Source of the DNA: Linepithema humile
Taxonomy: Eukaryota; Arthropoda; Insecta; Hymenoptera; Formicidae
NCBI RefSeq assembly: GCF_040581485.1
Contig: NC_090129.1
Span: forward strand, 11,791,501-11,855,500
DNA length: 64,000 nucleotides
Direction: 5' to 3'
Below are positions 1-11,611 of this stretch, one piece after another (position 1 is the stretch's first letter; each line of letters starts with the position of its first letter). The position numbers and the translations under genes are program-made. The notes beneath the pieces are model-generated. The model searched no databases and was not told the DNA's origin. It was given only the letters and a program-made list of their open reading frames with translations.

Positions 1-40
1 TAAAAAATGTTATTTATAAAAGATTGATAAATAAAAATAT

Positions 41-1115
41 GCAACAAAAATGAATGAAATAATGAGACAACAAAGGACTTTTTGAAATTTTTTAATTTGG
101 AAATTCATAATTTACAGTTCAATATAACAGAATCGTAAAAAAAATTTGAAACATTGTGGTTTATAATTACAGAAAAGCAGGTCATAACAATTCTTTACAC
201 GATTTCACGTCACAAAATTATTCGCTCACGCTATGAACCGACTAAAACAAATGCAGTCTACTAACTTCGATGGGTATTTGTTTCTGATTGTTGCTTAAGA
301 TAGTCAGTATAGCATAGAAAAGCATTCAGTAAGCATCGATTTCAATTTTTAACTTCTCGTTTCAATAATTCATTATCATGGGCAGAAAAAGCAAAGAAAC
401 AAATCTTGAAGTTAGGAAATTAATTATTTTTTATTGAAAAAATAGTAAATCTTTAAGAGAAATTGGAAGTATTGTTTGTAAAAGTTATTTGACGGCGCGA
501 TACGTTATTAAACAATACGAAGAAGAAGGACAAATAGAAAATAAAACAGGCCGTGGTAGAAAGAAATTATTAAATTCTTCAGAAGAGCGTTTGTAGTTAG
601 AAAAGTTAAAGAAAATCCGAAGATAAGTGCTCCCCGAATAAACTCACTTCTTCAAAATTTCTCTGAAAAAGAAGTTTCCCACGAAACAGTTCGAAGAGTA
701 TTACGGAAAAAATTCGCAAACATTCTATTACAAGCAAAACTGAGTTGCAAAATAGATTACAAAAGGAATGGCAAAAAATAGACAGCAATTATTTGAAAAA
801 AATAGTAGGATCGATGCCAAAAAGACTTGCCGAAGCTATAAAACAAAAAGGGTATCTCACTAAGTATAAATTTTATTAAAATAATAATTTCTACAAAATA
901 AGCGAATAATTTTGTGACGTGGAAACGTGTAAAGAATTGTTATAACCTGTTTTTCTGTAATTATAAACCACAATGTTCCAAATTTTTTTACAATTCTGTT
1001 ATATTGAACTGTAAATTATGTATTTCCAAATTAAAAAATTTCAAAAAGTCCTTTGTTGTCTCATTATTTCATTCATCTTTGTTGCATTCTCGACTGAGCG
1101 AATAATTTTGTGACT
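41..1115 (+). mobile_element. Tc1-like transposon, internally deleted
   Basis: The two ends are long inverted repeats of about 180 bp: bases 41-225 match the reverse complement of about 905-1092. On the right side the motif GCGAATAATTTTGTGAC occurs twice (about 901 and 1098), an inner and outer direct repeat as in IR/DR-type Tc1 elements. On the left only the inner copy is visible near 210, and similarity stops at about 40, so the outer left end is lost. Between the repeats lies a broken transposase. Family assignment rests on the HTH-type protein and the repeat architecture. Confidence 0.75.
379..879 (+). pseudogene. Tc1-like transposase remnant lacking the catalytic domain
   Basis: Translation from the ATG at 379 starts MGRKSKETNLEVRKLI and continues through a paired-like helix-turn-helix region (SLREIG, TARYVIKQYEEEG, then a basic GRGRKK linker) with in-frame stops. 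After about 600 a second HTH follows (ENPKISAPRINSLLQ, then VSHETVRRVLRKK). At about 735 the reading passes straight to a typical Tc1 C-terminus (LQKEW, then MPKRLAEAIKQKG) ending at 879. The whole DDE catalytic core, normally about 200 residues, is missing. It cannot encode an active transposase; the copy could only be moved in trans. Confidence 0.75.
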
Positions 1116-1277
1116 CACAGTATATATATATCATCGACAGTCCTGAGAGAGATTATAGTTTTATAAAACAATCTCCTAGCACAGTTCTCGGAATTTGTTG
1201 AACATTTCTGCCGATTTCCGCGGTATACACCTTCTTTCTTCTCCACACCGCGCTCGCTGCAGCCGCTGGGATCAACG

Positions 1278-2184
1278 CACTGATCTCTATATTACACTGG
1301 ATGGCGTATCGAATAGGACAGCTTGTTACGGTAGCCATCTTTGATAAAGTAAAATATGCAAATATGGTAGCGTCCACTGTTGAGGTCAGTTGAGGTTGAG
1401 ATTCCAACTGTCGTATGTACGTCGTATCGAGTTAGTTGAACAAAATTTTTACTCATGCTACAAAAATGGTATCATCGTGTACATATTGTGGTTCAAAACA
1501 AGGGATCGAGGGTAGAACACATCATAAGTAAGTATATAAGTTACATATCCACATATTTATGCCTTACAGGTTATGTAAATTTTTTATTGCATTTAATGTC
1601 ATATCTTTTTCAAAATTAATATTGTGGAATATTTTTTGTGAAGGTTTCCTCTGAAAGATAAGGAAATATTGCAGTTATGGTTGCAGAACATGAATCTCGG
1701 ATCAAAGTTTGTACCAAAGAATCATTCTTTATTATGTTCAGACCACTTTGAAAAAAAATGTTTTTAAGAAGGAACAAATAAGAAATGTTTACGCATTGGT
1801 AGTATTCCAACATTATTTGGAGAATACAAATCAGTTTGCGTTTATTGCAAAAAGTTTGAAAATAAAAATTTTGAAAAAAATCATCGACTTTTAATTTTTT
1901 TCTACAAAACATATTTTTAACATATTTTCCTATATATTGTTCATTTAGAATTATTATATTTTTTAATATTATTTTATATTTATGCACATTTACTCATACT
2001 ACTACCTTTTCTACTTGTGAACAATAAAAATATTTTTTTAATCGTTGTTTATATTATTACCGTCATTTGAATTTTACCGCCGAAAGATGCATATTTTACT
2101 GTATCAAATATGGCTGCCGGGTCTTCAAATCGTAACACACATTTTGTACAGCATACGCCATCCAGTGTAATATAGAGATCAGTG
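1278..2184 (+). mobile_element. Small P-type transposon with THAP exon
   Basis: The TIR is about 31 bp, starting CACTGATCTCTATATTACAC at 1278, with its complement ending at 2184. It is flanked by the 8-bp duplication GATCAACG (1270-1277 and 2185-2192). An 8-bp TSD with CA-starting TIRs is typical of the P superfamily. At 907 bp it is far too short for a full transposase and keeps only a THAP-coding piece followed by A+T-rich filler. It lies inside a foldback arm, so it is younger than the foldback. Confidence 0.85.
1466..1767 (+). pseudogene. THAP DNA-binding domain, two exons, frameshifted
   Basis: Exon 1 is 1466-1527 (MVSSCTYCGSKQGIEGRTHH), giving the C-x2-C half of a THAP zinc site. The donor is GTAAGT at 1528. 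Exon 2 starts at 1644 after an AG and reads FPLKDKEILQLWLQNMN, then LLCSDHFEKKCF, giving the C and H of the second half. It stops at 1767. One frame over, the next bases read CLRIGSIPTLF, which resembles the usual hydrophobic end of THAP domains, so a 1-nt shift in the A-run near 1755 probably truncates it. THAP domains bind the ends of P elements in the founding family; here it is a remnant. Confidence 0.75.
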
Positions 2185-2879
2185 GATCAACGCCGCCGAG
2201 CGTTAGGAGCGGCACTATTTAATTATGAGTGGATTCTTCTCCCTATTTATTAAAATTTTAAAAAATTTATTAAAATTTATTAAAAATAAATTTATTATTA
2301 AATTTATTAAGTAAAAATATTTCAATAGATTTCCACATCATCCATGAGATACTAATGCTGACGCATTTTTATCTTCAGTGGAGCGGATCTACTGGAAAAA
2401 CCACTTTTAAAAAAACGCGTCAGCATTAGTACCTCATGGGTGACGTGGAAATCTATTGAAATATTTTCACTTAATAAATTTAATAATAAATTTATTTTTA
2501 ATAAATTTTAATAAATTTGTTAAAATTTTAATAAATAGGGAGAAGAATCCACTCATAATTAAATAGTGCCGCTCCTAACGCTCGGCGGCGTTGACCCTAG
2601 CGGCTGCAGCAAGCGCGGTATGGAGACAAAAAAGGGGTATACCGCGGAAATCGGCTGAAATGTTCAACAAATTCCGAGCACTGTCCTAGCAAAACAAGTA
2701 AACAGCGAGCATCTCGGTAAAAATTGAGATAAATACGCTACGCTCATAGTAAGTGTGCAACGGAAAGTCTGTGTATTACCGTGCAGCTTCGTTTCACATT
2801 TCTCATTTTGCAATATTATCGTTTTATAAAATATCGTTTTTATATTTTTTTTTATTTCTGTTTAATTGTTATTTAATTT

Positions 2880-4088
2880 GGGTGGAGTTCCGATTAGCGG
2901 AACCCTCCGATTTTTTTGAAACTCCACTATTTTATGTAGTTTGGCGCGCTGATTACGAATATGATAATGAAAATTGCCGACTAGGTCATTTTCAAGGTCA
3001 AAACAAGGTGAGAAAAAGTGAAAAAAATATCACTTTTTTGAGATTATTTCGAGAAATATTGATGTAACAAAAAAATGTTTCAAATAAAAGTTGTAGTTTT
3101 TGTAAAAATACATCATTTATGTCCTATGCATTTTTTGTGTAAAACTGATAAATTTCGAGAAAATTGACGTTAAAGATTAAAAACTTTGGTAAACAGGTAG
3201 GGGGGGTTCGGGGGGACGAAAAAAGGAGGGTTGGGGGGGGCGAAGCCCCCCCGAGGGAGCAGAAGGCGCTGGCGGGGAGGAGGGTGCAGGGGGAGGGGCT
3301 CTGCCCCTCCCCCCGCCTATTACATGGCTATTCACTATTATAAAATTTTAAAATAACTTTCAAACACAATATGCTCTTCACCTTGCGTAGGGGTCTTGCT
3401 AATCTTTTCAGTATCTAATATTTTTAGTATATTGTAGACTCATACTTTTAGTAAGGCGAAGATTTAATTCATATAAACTTTCTGCGCGCACACACCTTGC
3501 GTTGGGGTCTTGCTAATCTTTCCTGTATTTAAAATTTTTAGTATATAGTAGACTCATCATACTTTTAGTAAGGCAAAGATTTAATTCATATAAACTTTCT
3601 GCGCGCACACACCTTGCGTTGGGATCTTGCTAATCTTTTCAGTATCTAGTATTTCTAGTATATTGTAGACTCATTAGATTTTTAGCAAGGCAAAGATTTA
3701 ATAAATATACATAAATTGTATACGCACACACGCCGCTACATTCTTGAACGGCATGCGCATGCAAGCTAAGGCCTACCTGTTTACCAAAGTTTTTAATCTT
3801 TAACGTCAATTTTCTCGAAAATTATCAGTTTTACACAAAAAATGCATAGAACATAAATAATGTATTTTTACAAGAACTACAACTTTTATTTGAAACATTT
3901 GTTTGTTACGTCAATATTTATTGAAATAATGTTAAAAAAGTGATATTTTTTCAGTTTTTTAATGTTTTGACCTTGAAAATGACCTTGTCGGCGATTTTCA
4001 TTATCATATTCGTAATCAACGTGCAAAAATACAAAAAATAGTGTAGTTTCAAAAAAATCGGAGGGTTCCGCTAATCGGAACTTTATCC
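2880..4088. mobile_element. 1.2 kb transposon with ~310 bp TIRs
   Basis: Bases 2885-3195 (AGTTCCGATTAGCGGAACCC onward) are the inverted complement of about 3772-4083. TTTAATTT flanks both sides (2872-2879 and 4089-4096), an 8-bp TSD. The core between the TIRs holds a very G-rich segment (about 3198-3320) and three tandem ~115 bp repeats. No open frame of note is present, so it is non-autonomous. The superfamily is not certain; an 8-bp TSD would fit hAT or P. Confidence 0.75.
3379..3731. repeat. Three tandem ~115 bp repeats
   Basis: Units start at 3379, 3493 and 3610, each beginning CACCTTGCGT and passing through GGGTCTTGCTAATCTTT (GGATCTTGC in the third) and CTTTCTGCGCGCACACAC. They fill the core of the long-TIR element at 2880-4088. 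Confidence 0.85.
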
Positions 4089-4307
4089 TTTAATTTATAT
4101 AGTTTTTTAGTTTTATATTTAAAAAGTTTATGAAACATATTTAACATTTATTAAATAAAGTATAATAAATAATCAGTGGACAATGGAAACAATTTATGAT
4201 AAATGTGCTTATAAAAACTGTCGTAACGGACGATATACTACAGGTTCACATTTATTTAGATTTCCATCAAAGCAAGATACAAGACAAAAATTATGGACGC
4301 AACAGTG

Positions 4308-5472
4308 GTAAGTTTTGTTTATAAGTTATTTTTTAAAAGCATACTTTTGCATATTTTTGAAATCGTGTTTATAAAAATAAGAAATGTTTCTTTAAATGAT
4401 ATAAATATATCCAATGATAATGTGTTGATGTATACACACTTAACAGCAAAATTAAAGCATCACCCGTTCTGCCCTCCAAATTTCAAGAGAATTTATAACT
4501 TCGTCAAAAGTAGGCATAATAAAATGTTCTGAGAAGCATTTTACAACTTGAAAGCTTTACTTTTAAGATCAGTATTTGAAAGCGTAAATCTTTACCTTTA
4601 ATTTATTCGTTTGAACGTTGTGCAATTTTTTCAACAAATTATTCAATGTTAAAGTAAAAAAAATCATTTTTGTTTCAATATTAACACTTTCAAAAGCTAT
4701 AAACCGCATTTGTGTGCGATTTTTAATTTATGTCATGGAACTTTGCAAAGTTCATACAAAAATTTTGAAATTTAACGCATTTTGCATTCTTTATTTGTAT
4801 CCGTATAGTTTCGTAAAAAATCAGTAACTTTAATAAAGTACCAATCTGAAAAGTAAAGATTTCAAATTTAAAATTTGAATATGGAATATTTCATTATGAT
4901 CATTTTTGACAAAGTTACACTCATTCGAAATTTGCCTATTTTTAGAGAGCAGAATGAGTGATACTTTAATTTTGCTGTCGAATGTATAAGTAAAAGTAGC
5001 AATCTTAAATTTGTTTACAAAATGATTTAAAAATGATACTCTTAATTCGAGTTTTGATATCTTGTGGAGCAAAGTTATTTGATATTTGATTTTTAATAGG
5101 CTAAAGAACGTATTACGAATTTATGGATAAAATAAATTAAGACTTTTGTTATTCTGATATTTTCCTGGTAATTATATATTGCGCAATAGAGAGATGATCT
5201 CGGCATCTTTCGCGCATCAATATGTATTTTAGTGCTTGCTGAATATGTAAAGATTTCACAAAAAATTAAACTTTTTGATATAAGAAGTTTATAAAAAAAA
5301 CATTAAAGAATAGTTCAATAAAGTACAATATAAGCGCGTGCGGATAAGATCAGCGGGATTTCGAGCCCAAGCACATCTCACGCACACACGAAACGCTGTA
5401 CCTGTGTGACGCGCGCTCGGCTAAAAATAAGTTCAGCGGGTCGACCGAGCGTAACAGATAGATAGAATTGAC
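4308..5472. other. Intronic A+T-rich stretch without genes
   Basis: This is the first part of the intron of the P-type pseudogene. No convincing frame, RNA gene or inverted repeat is visible. A short GC-rich patch lies at about 5340-5470. Confidence 0.5.
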
Positions 5473-6945
5473 GGCCCGAATCAAAGAATTCGCCTAGCGC
5501 TTGAAATCCTGTAAAAGTATTGTCCAAATGTCTCAGAGCATGAAAATTTTGAAAGTCGCAACATTAATTTTTTTAAATATAGGCTTGTAGAGATCGACGA
5601 GACGGAACTTTTTTCTATTTGCAGTTTTTTTGTTCGATGCTTATTTTTAATAATAAAAATAAAAAACTGAAAAATTTTTATCCTTAAATTCAATAAGATT
5701 TTAAGATATAAATCGTCGTAATTTGGCCAAACTTTATTGAAATTGTTTGAAATTTGGTATACGCATGCAGTATAGTCTAGCGATGCCTACAAAACAATAA
5801 AGAAGCTGAAAATCGCCTATTGTTTAATAATAATTAATTGCAAATTGAGGCCAATCGGTAACCATGTTTTTTTAGTTTCGCCGACAAAAAGTATCGAGGG
5901 AACTTAAAATTTGGAACAACTTCCAGTGATACATTTGTTCCTCACTACTGAAGGAAGATTTCTGGAAATTTTCAGATTGATTCATTGAAAATTTGCGGAA
6001 ATATGCATTTTATAAGAAAACATGCGACACCGGCAATGATAGCTTTGTGAGCGCTGAGCACCATCAGGCAGCGTACTCGCCGTTCGGATTTCCAGGACTC
6101 GATTTTATAATGATTTTTTAATGGTTATACATTTGAACAATCGCTCACTTCCCACGAAATATCGAAATGATGAACTATTATTTATACGGTTTCTTAATTA
6201 AATACTTTTATTATTATTATTTCGAAATATTTCACATACACTCCAGAGACGCGGTTTTTAGGACGATAGTAATTTAACAAATAACAATAGTTAAAGTTGT
6301 AAAAAATCATTATAAAATCGAGTCCTGGAAAACCGAACGACGAGTACGCTGCCTGATGGTGCTCAGCGCTCACGAAGCTATCATTGCTGGCGTCGCATGT
6401 TTTCTTATAAAATGCATATATCCGCAAATTTTCAATGAATCGATCTGAAAATTTCCAGAAATCTTCCTTCAGTGGTGAGGAACAAATGTATCACTGGAAG
6501 TTGTTCCAAATTTCAAGTTCCCTCGATACTTTTTGTCGGCGAAACTAAAAAAACATGGTTACCGATTGGCCTCAATTTGCAATTAATTATTATTAAACAA
6601 TAGGCGATTTTCAGCTTCTTTATTATTTTGTAGGCATCGCTAGACTATACTGCATGCGTATACCAAATTTGAAATGATTTCAATAAAATTTGGCCAAATT
6701 ACGACGATTTATATCTTAAAATCTTATTGAATTTGGGGATAAAAATTTTTCAGTTTTTTATTTTTATTATTAAAAATAAGCATCGAACAAAAAAACTGCA
6801 AAAAAAAAAGTTTCGTCTCGTCGTACTCTACAAGTCTATATTAAAAAAAAATTAATTCTGCGACTTTCAAAATTGTCATGCTCTGAGACGTTTAGACAAT
6901 ACTTTTACACGATTTGAGCGCAGAGCGAGTTCTTTGATCCGCGCC
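5473..6945. repeat. 1.5 kb foldback element inside an intron
   Basis: The left arm of about 650 bp from 5473 (GAATCAAAGAATTCGCC) pairs with the right arm ending near 6945. The segment around the CGATGCCTACAAAACAATAA motif (5783) recurs inverted near 6630. The centre is about 6125-6285. A clean TSD is not visible. It explains most of the intron length between the two THAP exons. Confidence 0.75.
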
Positions 6946-8452
6946 CTCAATTATTATCTCATTTATTATTTGAAAATAAAATAATTATGTTTTGAAAGTA
7001 CTTTCAAAATATTTACTATTTGTCAATCGTTTTTCATTACTTTATTTTAGGGAATATTAAATTAGAAAAATGGACTGTCAATTCATTTCGTCGTGCTGGT
7101 CTGTGTGCAGATCATTTAATGCTAACTCATTTAAGGGAGAAGGCAAGAAAACATTAAAACGCGATGCTGTGCCAATTCGATTTAATGATTTGATAAATTT
7201 AGAAGAAAAATCTGAGGCAGCTATGGAAATAGGAGAGATGCAAAAAGCAAAAAAAGAACAAAACCAAATAAAAGAAATGGAAGAAGTAGGAAATACATAT
7301 AATAACGCAATTGCAGGAACATCATTTAATATCGATCATAATGATAAAATAAATAAGCAATTATTAGATCGATTCAAACAAACTTATCTTCCAGCAAAAT
7401 TAAATTTTGACAAATCATTAGAAGAGGAAGATATTACAGAATGGATGCATTTAGAACCTGAAAGATATGAAAACATTGATAAGTGTGATCTGTTAATGAC
7501 AAAATTGTGAAAAAGAATATAATCCAGAAAAGATAATTAAAAGTTTAAAACGTGAAAATATTCGTTTGCGGCAGACTATAAAGCGTTTAAAATTGCGTTT
7601 ACAACGTCGCCAAGTACCTAAGAAAAAAATAAATAAAAAAAATAACAAAAAGAAAATACAAAATTTAATTAATGAACAAAATCTGCATCCCGTTGCAAAA
7701 GCAATGATTAATTAACAACTCTATACTCCACATGCGGCATATACAGAGGAAGAAAAAACTCTTTTGAAGTAGCTTTTTTATTATTCGGCATCTGCATTGC
7801 GTCGTTTACAAAAGGCAGGTTGCAATTTTCCTGCAGAACAAACTATTAGAAGATGGCACGAAGAATTTAATATAATACCAGGATTTTGTGATGTTCTATT
7901 CCACAAATTGCAGGAAAAAATTTCAAAGTTGCCTGTAGAACAAAGAGTTTGTGCTTTAAAATGGGATGAAATGTATATAAAATCATATGAAGAATACTCA
8001 TTTAGTCTGGATCAAATAGAAGGACTCGTTGATCTTGGGCCTTTAGGAAGGAAAAGTGAAAGAACAAAATGCGTATTTGTATTTTGTGTGGATAGTATAA
8101 ATGCGCTTCATCCATGGCTTCAACCGCTAGCATATTTTCTCCCAGGAAAATGTATGAAAGCGGAAGAAATAGTGATTTTAATGAAAGAATGCTTAGATAG
8201 ATTGAGCAAAACGGGTGCTAATGTACGACTTATAACGTGCGATCAAGGTCCATCAAAGCGCTTATGCTCAACTTGGTGTGCACTCAGATAAGACATATTT
8301 TATACATAATGAAAAAAAATATTACGCATCATTTGATTTTCCACATTTGGTAAAAAGATTGGCAAGCTTGTTAAGAAAACATAAATATTTGTATTGTGAT
8401 GGAAAAATAATAGCATCATATCCCGATTATGAAATAACATGGTCTATTGATT

Positions 8453-8589
8453 AAGTATGTACTGATAGAAATTATTAGAAAGAAAGGAAGAGAGAAAAAA
8501 TATCAGGGCGCGAGTGGCTAAGCCGGGAAGCTTTCTCTGATATTTTTTCTCTCTTCCTTTCTTTCTAATAATTCCTATCAGTACATACT
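8453..8589. mobile_element. 137 bp hairpin MITE
   Basis: A near-perfect palindrome: AGTATGTACTGATAG at the left and its complement at the right, with arms of about 50 bp. GATT at 8449-8452 and 8590-8593 is a probable 4-bp TSD. It terminates the readable P-type transposase frame. Confidence 0.75.
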
Positions 8590-8593
8590 GATT

Positions 8594-9376
8594 CTCCATA
8601 TGTGAGAACAATGTACTAAAATTTTCATACACTTTAAGTATCTCGAACCAGAAATCGGTGTACAAAGTTAACTGTCTCACGTAGACTAATAAATTAATTT
8701 CTTTAAGAAAAATTAAAATTCCGCACTAACATCCCCGACGGCTCTCAATGCCCTTCTATTATATTATGTGATAGCTATCATTTGAGTCTTTCCTTTATAT
8801 GTGTTAGATTGTTAATTAAAAATGTATATCTTTGTTTATTTTACATTATGTCGTAATTTTTCGTAAATTGTACTCTAAAATTCAAGATTACAATTTGCAC
8901 ACTTTCTTGCGACGGTTCATAACTATAGTCTTCTCAAATTATAGATGAAAAGATTGTTTTTACTGTTTAGCTTGCATTCGTGTTTAATATGCGAGTATTT
9001 TTGCATCTATTATAGTTTACGTGTAAACTCCCAACCCTGGCTTTTACTATTCAAAATAAGTTATTGGTCATTACTGTATGAAATATCTATAAGAGTTTAT
9101 CATCTTTTTAAATATTGACAAAAATGCAACATTTTATTTACACACGCGCACGCACACACACACACAAAATTATAGAAGTAATTTATTAAAATAATTTAAA
9201 TGTACATTTTCAAATTACACAGGTTATTGAAAATAACTGATCTTTTGCTAAATAAACTGTAAATGCAAAAATAAATGCTACAATACATGTATTTACAATA
9301 CGTGTGTATTTATATTTCAAATCTGATTGATATACATAATCATGTTTTACAAGTATGCATTACCGACACTTTGTAG
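8594..9376. other. A+T-rich stretch, no clear gene
   Basis: The first 200 bp may be a highly decayed continuation of the P-type transposase (a TKLT..H-like string near 8662-8685, with stops). The rest is A+T-rich with a short (CA)n run at about 9145-9166. Nothing else is supported. Confidence 0.4.
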
Positions 9377-9737
9377 TGTCACGTCCCGGCGCGGTGGCGG
9401 TAACAGGTCTATATAGTTGGCCCCCCCTCTAACGCAAATCGTAAAAACATTTATATATTCGGATTGTACATTGTTTGTACATGAATGTACTATGATTTTT
9501 ATTGTTTGTACATTTTTCGTTAATTTAAAAAAAAATTACAAAGTTTTCGTAACTGTGCCAATGATAGTTAGCCCCCCCTATGTCGCAATTACATCACGTA
9601 AACTATAACTTATGAATTTATCGTGCTTAATCGTTTGTACGTCGTTTGTACATTATTAATAATCGGTTAAATTTATAATTCCAACATTTGTTTTTGTTTA
9701 AAACGCAAGATAAATAATTTTTATTTGAATATGGCGG

Positions 9738-9945
9738 GTACGGAGTACGGAGCGGGTGCGCATGCGTCTGCGTGCGTATGCGCGCCTGTGCGTGCATATG
9801 TGTGTATGTGCGTGCGTGTGTGTGCTGCATGTATCGTGTAGGTGTGTATGCGAGTGAGTGGTGGGTGTGTACGTGCGTGTGTATACACAACAACACAGCA
9901 TATACCCACACATACGCACACACCCACTCACACACACAGCATCAC
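9738..9945. repeat. GT/AC-rich microsatellite-like block in left TIR
   Basis: Alternating TGTG/CGTG then ACAC runs form an imperfect hairpin. The inverted partner is at about 20600-20812 in the right TIR. Long frames occur in several phases because of the dinucleotide bias; none is a gene. Confidence 0.8.
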
Positions 9946-10065
9946 ATTAGACGGCATTATATCACGGCTATGTCATCACAGCATAGCAAAAGTTAAAAGT
10001 TAAAGACTTTTAAAATATCTCTAGACAAAAAACTATTAATTTTTAAACTTTGTTCCTATTGAGAC

Positions 10066-10467
10066 TTTCGATCAGCATCAATATTATCGAGTATAGAAAA
10101 TCAGAAAAACTGTCGAAATTTCTTAAAATCTCCTAACATTGAAGAAATTGTATATAATAATATTAATAATCAAATCAGTGATCAAAAATTAAGTGAAGAG
10201 AAAGAAAATGTAAAGAAAAGATGTAGTTATTATTACAAATCTGAACCAGATATTCGTCATCGTAACAATCGTATTAAAGATATTAAAAAATTAATGCTTT
10301 TAAAAAATGGTTATAACGTCAATCAACCGATTTTAATTGATAAACAACCCTATTTTGCAAGAAATACTTGTCCATTCGATTCTATAATACAAATATTATC
10401 CACAGCGGTTATGGATAAATCACAATATTTTACATCAATAGAATCAAATGCCAACAAGACAATGTAA
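10066..10467 (+). pseudogene. 134-codon open segment in the Mutator-like element, unknown product
   Basis: The frame is open from 10066 to the stop at 10467 without a convincing start; an AG at 10073-10074 could be a splice acceptor. It is Lys/Asn-rich at first, then reads LMLLKNGYNVNQPILI and YFARNTCPFDSIIQILSTA. The N-T-C-P-F-D-S string recalls a Cys-protease box, but I cannot name the family. It sits just inside the left TIR, so it is either the remnant of the element's own gene or a captured fragment. Confidence 0.45.
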
Positions 10468-10509
10468 TTTATTCTAAATTTTATTAAAAGGGGATCATGT
10501 GCGCGAATA

Positions 10510-10650
10510 TTTACCGATTGTTTAGTACGTGTACCAAGTACTAAATCAGCTTCTTTGATTGGTGTAGATTTTACACTAAACGATTTATACCTATCGGAGA
10601 AGCAGATTTAGTATTTGGTACGCGTACTAAACAATCGGTGTAAACTAAGC
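10510..10650. mobile_element. MITE, copy 1 (TTAGTTTACACC family)
   Basis: Foldback with arms ACCGATTGTTTAGTACGTG and its complement around a TTGATTGGTGTAGATTTTAC core. A second copy at 24802-25868 shares the core almost base for base, defining a family. Confidence 0.75.
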
Positions 10651-10971
10651 CATAGATGACTACATATATGACTACTGTGAACCTTAAAAGAGTGGAGATG
10701 AACAAAACATTGTGAAAAAAACATAGAGCAGCATTGACGAGAGATGTCTACATTTGTCGCAACGACAAAGATTTTGATTGGCTAGCGATAATTATTTGTT
10801 TCGTAAAGCACGAACTAAAAACATTGTGAGGAAATCTATCTTTTCAAAATTGATTCAAATAATTTTTAATCATAATTAAAAGATTTCTATAAAAGGACCC
10901 CGCACAAACATTATGAAAAGTGGTTAAATTCGCCGAAATTGCAGTATCATTTATTGATGCCCTGGTGAAAA

Positions 10972-11305
10972 TAAAATGTAAAACAAGCGTTAACAAAGCG
11001 TAAATTGGAGAGTAAATCTAATGTAAAGGGAGAGTGATGGAAGCGTAAACGAAATATCAAATAAGCGAAAATTGAGACATCGGGACGTAAAGAAAGTGGT
11101 TATTAAGCGTTAAAAAAGCGTTAACAAAGTATCATTAAACTCTTCGACAAACGTGAACAAAACATTCTCGAATGTAAACGGAGCGTTATCGAGCTCCTGA
11201 GGAAGTGTTAACAAAGGGTCATCGAGGTCCCCGGCAGGTTCTTAGCAAATGTGAACGAAAAATAATGAAGCGTTATTGAAGCGTTATTAAAACGTTATTG
11301 AAAAG
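10972..11305. repeat. Left subterminal repeats of the CACTA-like element
   Basis: Irregularly spaced copies of AAGCGTTAACAAAGCG-type words (near 10985, 11107 and 11271), matching in style the array at the other end. Subterminal repeats are transposase binding sites in CACTA elements. Confidence 0.65.
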
Positions 11306-11309
11306 TAAA

Positions 11310-11497
11310 AAGGCTCATCTATATAAGATGCAAGACGCGGGTTGCAGATCGCAAGATTAGACGCAGTGACGTATTTTCGGTAGTTTACAGTCGCAGGCTT
11401 CAATACGCAGGACGCACAGAAGTTTTGAGGTTCCCAATTTGCTGCGTCTAATCTTGCGATTTGCGATCCGCGTCTGCTTCTTATACAGATGAGCCTT
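11310..11497. mobile_element. 188 bp foldback MITE
   Basis: AAGGCTCATCTATATAAGA at the left pairs with TATACAGATGAGCCTT at the right, and GCAAGATTAGACGCAG pairs with CTGCGTCTAATCTTGC inside. It lies in the subterminal zone of the CACTA-like element. Confidence 0.75.
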
Positions 11498-11611
11498 AAA
11501 AAATTAAAGTAAATAAATAATAATAAATAAAAATATTTTTATTTTTATTGTTTTATATTTTATTTTTTTTTACAATATTTGTAAAATATTTTATTGATAT
11601 ATATATTTTAG

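Larger units (their letters stand above)
1181..2684. mobile_element. Foldback (hairpin) element, split by a P-type insertion
   Basis: One long palindrome runs from ACAGTTCTCGGAATTTG at 1181 to its complement ending at 2684. The arms are about 1181-1277 plus 2193-2370 on the left and about 2415-2684 on the right, with a short loop near 2371-2414. CCTAGC at 1175-1180 and 2685-2690 is a likely TSD. The left arm is interrupted at 1278-2184 by a P-type element. Removing that element and one TSD copy restores continuous complementarity to the right arm (GGCGGCGTTGACC region). No protein is encoded by the foldback itself. Confidence 0.8.
4183..8450 (+). pseudogene. P-type transposase gene (THAP9/P superfamily), decayed
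   Basis: Exon 1 (4183-4307) begins METIYDKCAYKNCRNG, a THAP first half with C-x4-C, and ends at a GTAAGT donor. After a 2.7 kb intron filled with repeats, the THAP second half resumes at about 7050 (LCADH, then NANSFK after a 1-nt shift, then DAVPIRF). A Lys/Leu-rich coiled-coil stretch follows (about 7510-7700), then YTPHAAYTEEEKTLLK with an in-frame stop. From about 7790 the transposase core reads CNFPAEQTIRRWHEEFN, VCALKWDEMYIKSYEEYS and LITCDQG, matching P-type transposases, where KWDEM supplies an acidic catalytic residue. A frameshift follows CDQG at about 8250, and similarity continues to the MITE at 8453. The C-terminal third is missing or very degraded. Confidence 0.8.

Noticed and set aside
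9627..9996. Several overlapping Thr/His or Cys/Val-rich open frames
   Set aside because: They arise from the GT/AC-rich microsatellite in a transposon TIR and recur inverted at 20553-20928; no gene-like composition.
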